A stretch of 45,196 nucleotides of DNA from Candidatus Methylomirabilis sp. (lineage in GTDB: Bacteria; Muiribacteriota; Ozemobacteria; Ozemobacterales; Ozemobacteraceae): assembly GCA_020722725.1 (NCBI GenBank), contig DYKG01000029.1:1-45196 (forward strand), given 5' to 3'. A program made the position numbers and the translations under genes. The stretch's first letter is position 1, and every line of letters begins with the position of its first letter. Positions 42,334-45,196 of the stretch are shown one piece after another. Below the pieces are notes generated by a model. The model saw only the letters and a list, made by a program, of their open reading frames with translations, made no database searches and was not told the DNA's origin.

Positions 42334-43008
42334 ATGCAGAATTATTGTTTCAGATATTTGTTTAAAATTGGAAAAACTTTTTCATACCGGATTCTGATTG
42401 CCGGCGCCGTTGAAGTTAAATCGCCAGTCGGCTGTTTTCGCAACCCGGTGGGCATCGAGATGCTGATTTCTCAGAAAATCGTTGCATACGAGGATGATCA
42501 GGCGGTTATTTCGGTTGTTATTGAAAAAGTCTCTTCAGAGACTCCCATCGCTCAAGACCAGTTGCCTCAGATCGGCAAAAAATCTTTGATGCGCATGGAT
42601 CCATTGGGCCGGGTTTTCTGGGTTGATAGGCAGGCAGCATGGCAGGGGGCGGAATATTCAATGATGCGTTTTCCCGAAGAACCGATTTCACCGGGCAATC
42701 ACTGGGATCAACAGGTGGAAGATGCCAGAGGCTGCGCTTCGCCGTTTTTCACCCGCTATACTTTTGCCGGTCTGAACGAAGAAAATGAGCGTGAGGCCGA
42801 ATTTAGAACCGAACTTTTTGCCGGGCATCCTGATGATGCTCGAAGTCAAACTACTGGAAGAGGTCGTTTCTATTTTGATTTAGATGCCGGCTGGATAAGC
42901 TGCTGCGATAATATCATCGATTTTCAATTTTCCATTCCTTTCCCGGAAAATCCACAGGAAACCATCAGCACTAAAACCAGTCTGCAGATAGAAATGAAAA
43001 AACTATAA
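42334..43008 (+). CDS. Hypothetical protein, DUF6263-like
   Basis: A 224-residue protein. It starts with YLFKIGKTFSYRI and continues with two beta-rich halves; the segments MRMDPLGRVFWV and FPEEPISPGNHWDQ resemble the pattern seen in DUF6263-type proteins (a Gly followed by a FP..P..G..W motif). This assignment is from memory and weak. No signal peptide is visible, although many such proteins are periplasmic, so the true start could lie elsewhere. Given the promoter position, it is probably translated from a leaderless message. Confidence 0.6.
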   Translation: MQNYCFRYLFKIGKTFSYRILIAGAVEVKSPVGCFRNPVGIEMLISQKIVAYEDDQAVISVVIEKVSSETPIAQDQLPQIGKKSLMRMDPLGRVFWVDRQAAWQGAEYSMMRFPEEPISPGNHWDQQVEDARGCASPFFTRYTFAGLNEENEREAEFRTELFAGHPDDARSQTTGRGRFYFDLDAGWISCCDNIIDFQFSIPFPENPQETISTKTSLQIEMKKL

Positions 43009-43020
43009 TAGCAGTTTTTT
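42997..43020 (+). terminator. A/T-rich hairpin after the DUF6263-like gene
   Basis: AAAAAACT (42997-43004) pairs with AGTTTTTT (43013-43020) around an 8-base loop, overlapping the stop codon. It has no G/C core, so it would be a weak terminator. Confidence 0.3.
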
Positions 43021-43060
43021 ACCACATGAAAAAAAATGCCGGGGTTTTAAAAAAATCATC

Positions 43061-43089
43061 TTGCATGAAAAACCGGTTTCTGCTAATAT
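43061..43089 (+). promoter_or_regulatory. Promoter of tRNA-Leu
   Basis: TTGCAT (43061-43066), a 17-bp spacer and TAATAT (43084-43089), 11 bp ahead of the mature tRNA 5' end. Confidence 0.7.
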
Positions 43090-43100
43090 ACTCCATGCCC

Positions 43101-43184
43101 GCTCGGGTGGTGAAATTGGCAGACACGTAAGATTCAGGTTCTTATGCCCGCAAGGGTGTGGGGGTTCAAGTCCCCCCTCGAGCA
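43101..43184 (+). tRNA. tRNA-Leu (anticodon CAG)
   Basis: The acceptor stem GCTCGGG (43101-43107) pairs with CTCGAGC (43177-43183), with one G-T pair, discriminator A at 43184. The anticodon arm is TAAGA-TTCAGGT-TCTTA with anticodon CAG. A long variable arm (TGCCCGCAAGGGTGT) and the T-arm GGGGGTTCAAGTCCCCC are typical of tRNA-Leu. The genome encodes ACCG rather than ACCA at the 3' end, so the last A of CCA must be added enzymatically. An integrase gene follows within about 110 bp, so the tRNA end is the likely attachment site. Confidence 0.95.
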
Positions 43185-43234
43185 CCGCTTTAAATCCGCT
43201 GTTGATGTGGGTTTTCAGATTGCAGAAAGTGCCG

Positions 43235-43263
43235 TGACATGTTTTATGACATGTTATGACATG
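43235..43263 (+). repeat. Three TGACATG direct repeats upstream of the integrase
   Basis: TGACATG occurs at 43235-43241, 43247-43253 and 43257-43263, spaced 12 and 10 bp, about one helix turn apart. The location between the tRNA end and the integrase suggests arm-type integrase sites or an operator. Confidence 0.5.
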
Positions 43264-43291
43264 ACACTGAAAACAGCGGAGGTAGAAAACA

Positions 43292-44392
43292 GTGTCTTGG
43301 CTAGTTGCCCGCAAACGCAGAAAAAAAGTTGTTTCCTATGAATATCGGTGGAAAGAGCGCGGAATAGAAAAAAGCAAAAGCACTGGTACTAAAGACAAAT
43401 CCATAGCCCTGAAAATAAAAAAGAAATGGGATGCTGCTCTAACCATCTACGGCCCCGGCGTTCTCGATGAGAAACAAAAACCGGTTGATATTTCCATTAC
43501 GGCCCAGATCGAGCAATTCCTGAAGGAAAAACGGGTCGAAATTAAGGGCGGCACGGTTCGGCGATATGAATATCACGCCAGATACCTGCAGGATTTCTTC
43601 AAGGTTCGCCACATCAAATTTTTCGATGAACTGAGCGCGGCCCTGATGCGAGAGTATAAAACAGAGCGACTCGAAGCTGGTCGAAGTCAGAAAACCGTAT
43701 TCGAGGAATTGGCTTTTTTTCGCAGCCTGATCCGCCGCCTGATCGAGGAAGAAACGATTGAAAAAGATCCGGTTCGGGCATGGCCAAAACTGCAAAAGAG
43801 AATTCCGGCAAAACCGGAAACCCTGGGATATTATAACGCCGAAGAAATTGGCAGAATCCTGGATTATTTCAAGGACAAAGAGATTTATGACTTTATGTTG
43901 GCAGCCTTTCTGACCGGGGCGCGACTTGGAGAACTGAAAAATCTCAGGGTCTGGGACATAGATATGACAGCCGGTATCATTCGGTTTACGAATGAAAAAA
44001 CAGTTTCCAGTTACGGAAACGTTCATAAGTTCCTGCCGATCCACCAGGATCTGTTGCCGGTTCTGGTAAAACGAACGAAAAACGCGTTGCCGGCAGCGTG
44101 GCTATTTCCGGAGGTTCGCGCCAAGCATGATTCCTGGCCAAGAGTGCAGCTTGGATATGCCTGCCGAAACCTTGGGATTCAATACAAAAGATTCCATGGC
44201 ACCAGACACAGCTTTGGTACGTTGATGCTCGAAACCGGGGCAACGATTACAGAGATCAGTCACGCTTTGGGACACACCAACCTGACCACCACACAGCGCT
44301 ACAGTCACATGCGACCCGTCAGGCCGGAAAAGCTCAATCAGCTTAAGGTCATTCGACTCAACGACCCCGGGCGGGATGAAAAAACAGGATAA
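43292..44392 (+). CDS. Tyrosine-type site-specific integrase
   Basis: A 366-residue phage/ICE integrase. Order: short Arg/Lys-rich arm-binding start, SAM-like core-binding domain (about 70-165), catalytic domain (about 180-350). Catalytic residues: Arg211 (GARLGE), a Lys in the beta hairpin (NEKTVSS...K), His302 and Arg305 (HGTRHSFG), His in ALGHTN and nucleophile Tyr337 (QRYSH). It should cut and join DNA at a core in the tRNA-Leu. The GTG at 43292 follows GGAGG by about 9 nt. The catalytic site is intact, so the element could be mobile. The other attachment end is beyond the window. Confidence 0.93.
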   Translation: MSWLVARKRRKKVVSYEYRWKERGIEKSKSTGTKDKSIALKIKKKWDAALTIYGPGVLDEKQKPVDISITAQIEQFLKEKRVEIKGGTVRRYEYHARYLQDFFKVRHIKFFDELSAALMREYKTERLEAGRSQKTVFEELAFFRSLIRRLIEEETIEKDPVRAWPKLQKRIPAKPETLGYYNAEEIGRILDYFKDKEIYDFMLAAFLTGARLGELKNLRVWDIDMTAGIIRFTNEKTVSSYGNVHKFLPIHQDLLPVLVKRTKNALPAAWLFPEVRAKHDSWPRVQLGYACRNLGIQYKRFHGTRHSFGTLMLETGATITEISHALGHTNLTTTQRYSHMRPVRPEKLNQLKVIRLNDPGRDEKTG

Positions 44393-44596
44393 TCGAAGAA
44401 GGCGAGCTGTGGCGGCCCGCTCTTTTTCTAACTCAGCCTTGAGAGCCTCGACCTTTTTTTCGAGGCCATCAATGTGGTCGGACACCTCGGGCGAAACCAG
44501 AAGATAGTCGCCAGGCGTCGAGGTTGGCAATGCGGTAAGGTGAGATTTTGGCCGGTCTTTAAAGGTCATTCCCGGCAACGTCCAACTTATTGGCAT
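44102..44596 (-). CDS. Hypothetical coiled-coil protein, antisense to the integrase end
   Basis: The frame begins at ATG 44596 behind GGGAG, a good ribosome binding site. The first 70 residues look real: a polar start and a coiled coil (VSDHIDGLEKKVEALKAELEKE). From about residue 70 on, it runs through the antisense of the integrase 3' end, where composition looks like a shadow. It may therefore be a truncated gene whose original C-terminus was lost. Small coiled-coil proteins of this kind are common in mobile elements. No function assigned. Confidence 0.45.
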   Translation of the reverse strand: MPISWTLPGMTFKDRPKSHLTALPTSTPGDYLLVSPEVSDHIDGLEKKVEALKAELEKERAATARLLRLSCFFIPPGVVESNDLKLIELFRPDGSHVTVALCGGQVGVSQSVTDLCNRCPGFEHQRTKAVSGAMESFVLNPKVSAGISKLHSWPGIMLGANLRK

Positions 44597-44741
44597 CTTA
44601 ATTTCTCCCTCTATCTTTTAAAATCAATTGCAATAGAATGATTCCAGATCAGTCGGCCAGCAAGCCAGAAAAGGGACTCTTCGGCAAGTTCAAATCTGGC
44701 AAAATTTCCGCTTCCCCGATTAATTCACACGCATAACAAAT

Positions 44742-44936
44742 TTAGCCTTTTTCATGGCCCCCCTGCCGATCTATTACCCTCAAGCACTTTGAGCACCTTT
44801 TTGAATTATAAGTAATCTTATTGTTCATTGGCGATTTAATGCCACACAGTGTTATCCAGCCATCTTTCATTTTTTTCCAGGCGTGCAAGAGACATTTTCC
44901 GCCATAAACCCTTTCCCAAAGGATGTCGTTCATCAC
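44742..44936 (-). CDS. Small Cys-containing protein of the integrated element
   Basis: A 64-residue protein, start GTG 44936 (ATG at 44933 is the alternative). Cys-containing pairs (TLCG and CSKCL, Cys-x2-Cys) suggest a small zinc-binding unit. The start overlaps the previous stop by one base (TAGTG), so the two genes are coupled. Between this gene and the coiled-coil gene (44597-44741) I see nothing recognisable. No family can be named. Confidence 0.5.
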   Translation of the reverse strand: MMNDILWERVYGGKCLLHAWKKMKDGWITLCGIKSPMNNKITYNSKRCSKCLRVIDRQGGHEKG

Positions 44937-45196
44937 TAACCACCTTTCCGCCGCACAACTGATTTTTCATAGGCCTCGATTTCCTGATAAAACTTTTCAA
45001 AGTCTTTTGTCCATGGAAGAACAGCTTGAAGTTGGTGATTCATTACATACTGTTTGCCGCAGTCCAGGCAAACAATCACGTCCGAATTCCCAAGCGGTAA
45101 CGTTCGAATCTTCTTGAGCCGCTTGCATCCGATAAAAAAAATGGCTATGTTCGCATTAAAGTATGAAGTCTTCTCGCCCGAGCGCCACACGCAGGA
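44936..45196 (-). CDS. Partial zinc-ribbon-like protein, open at the window edge
   Basis: The frame is open to the right edge, so the N-terminus lies outside the window; an internal GTG at 45190 could also be a start. About 86 residues are visible. It contains CVW and CKR near the beginning and CLDCGKQY (Cys-x2-Cys) in the middle, a likely zinc ribbon, then a helical end (DFEKFYQEIEAYEKSVVRRKGG). Such proteins are typical small unknowns of phages and conjugative elements. It is coupled with the next gene. Confidence 0.5.
   Translation of the reverse strand, partial: SCVWRSGEKTSYFNANIAIFFIGCKRLKKIRTLPLGNSDVIVCLDCGKQYVMNHQLQAVLPWTKDFEKFYQEIEAYEKSVVRRKGG

Noticed and set aside
1-45196. CRISPR arrays or insertion sequences
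   Set aside because: No regularly spaced repeats of array type and no transposase frame or terminal inverted repeats were seen; the only mobile-element gene is the integrase.

Overview
The window reads as one continuous bacterial chromosome segment (roughly mid-40s % GC, dense, mostly intact genes). Its cell-envelope genes (lipoprotein, minor pseudopilins, FecR-type membrane regulator) and the very high density of class III nucleotide cyclases suggest a Gram-negative, signalling-rich environmental bacterium. A candidate phylum such as Riflebacteria is my guess, at low confidence; no rRNA or ribosomal protein is present to settle it.

Layout. 1-5.5 kb: a soluble GAF-GAF-PAS adenylate/guanylate cyclase, a HEAT-repeat membrane protein and an ECF sigma factor, all on +. 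5.5-10.6 kb (-): a zinc-finger/FecR anti-sigma-like protein, a lipoprotein and a three-gene minor-pilin cassette. 10.8-12.9 kb: a DHH phosphoesterase, an alpha/beta hydrolase and a Sel1 lipoprotein. 13.1-19.0 kb (+): two overlapping genes for large membrane class III cyclases. 19.0-21 kb: a decayed EEP-family gene, a run of tiny coupled genes and an unknown 329-residue protein. 21-24 kb: a methyltransferase and a lone long-form urocanase. 24.2-33.8 kb: a dCache cyclase (+) facing an operon (-) of an ankyrin protein and a second overlapping pair of membrane cyclases. 33.8-36.5 kb: a HisC-like aminotransferase and pyruvate kinase. 36.6-37.7 kb: a retron-type reverse transcriptase behind a strong promoter and a structured leader RNA. 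37.7-43 kb: DUF445, a 48-residue membrane peptide, metK, a structured leader with a polysaccharide deacetylase, a HAMP protein and secreted unknowns. 43.1 kb to the end: tRNA-Leu(CAG) followed by a tyrosine integrase and small genes, the edge of an integrated element.

The main result concerns the two membrane cyclase pairs. Each of the four proteins has the same layout (TM, outer domain, TM pair, outer domain, TM, HAMP, cyclase). In each pair the two catalytic domains have lost complementary halves of the class III active site: one partner keeps both metal-binding Asp residues but has lost the transition-state Asn/Arg, while the other keeps Lys/Thr/Asn/Arg but has lost a metal Asp (or both). 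This is the C1/C2 division of labour of mammalian transmembrane adenylyl cyclases, here as separate co-translated genes. It predicts obligate heterodimers with one live and one dead site. The two other cyclases (131 and 24175) have complete sites and serve as internal controls. The second system of interest is the retron, which has no recognisable effector beside it.
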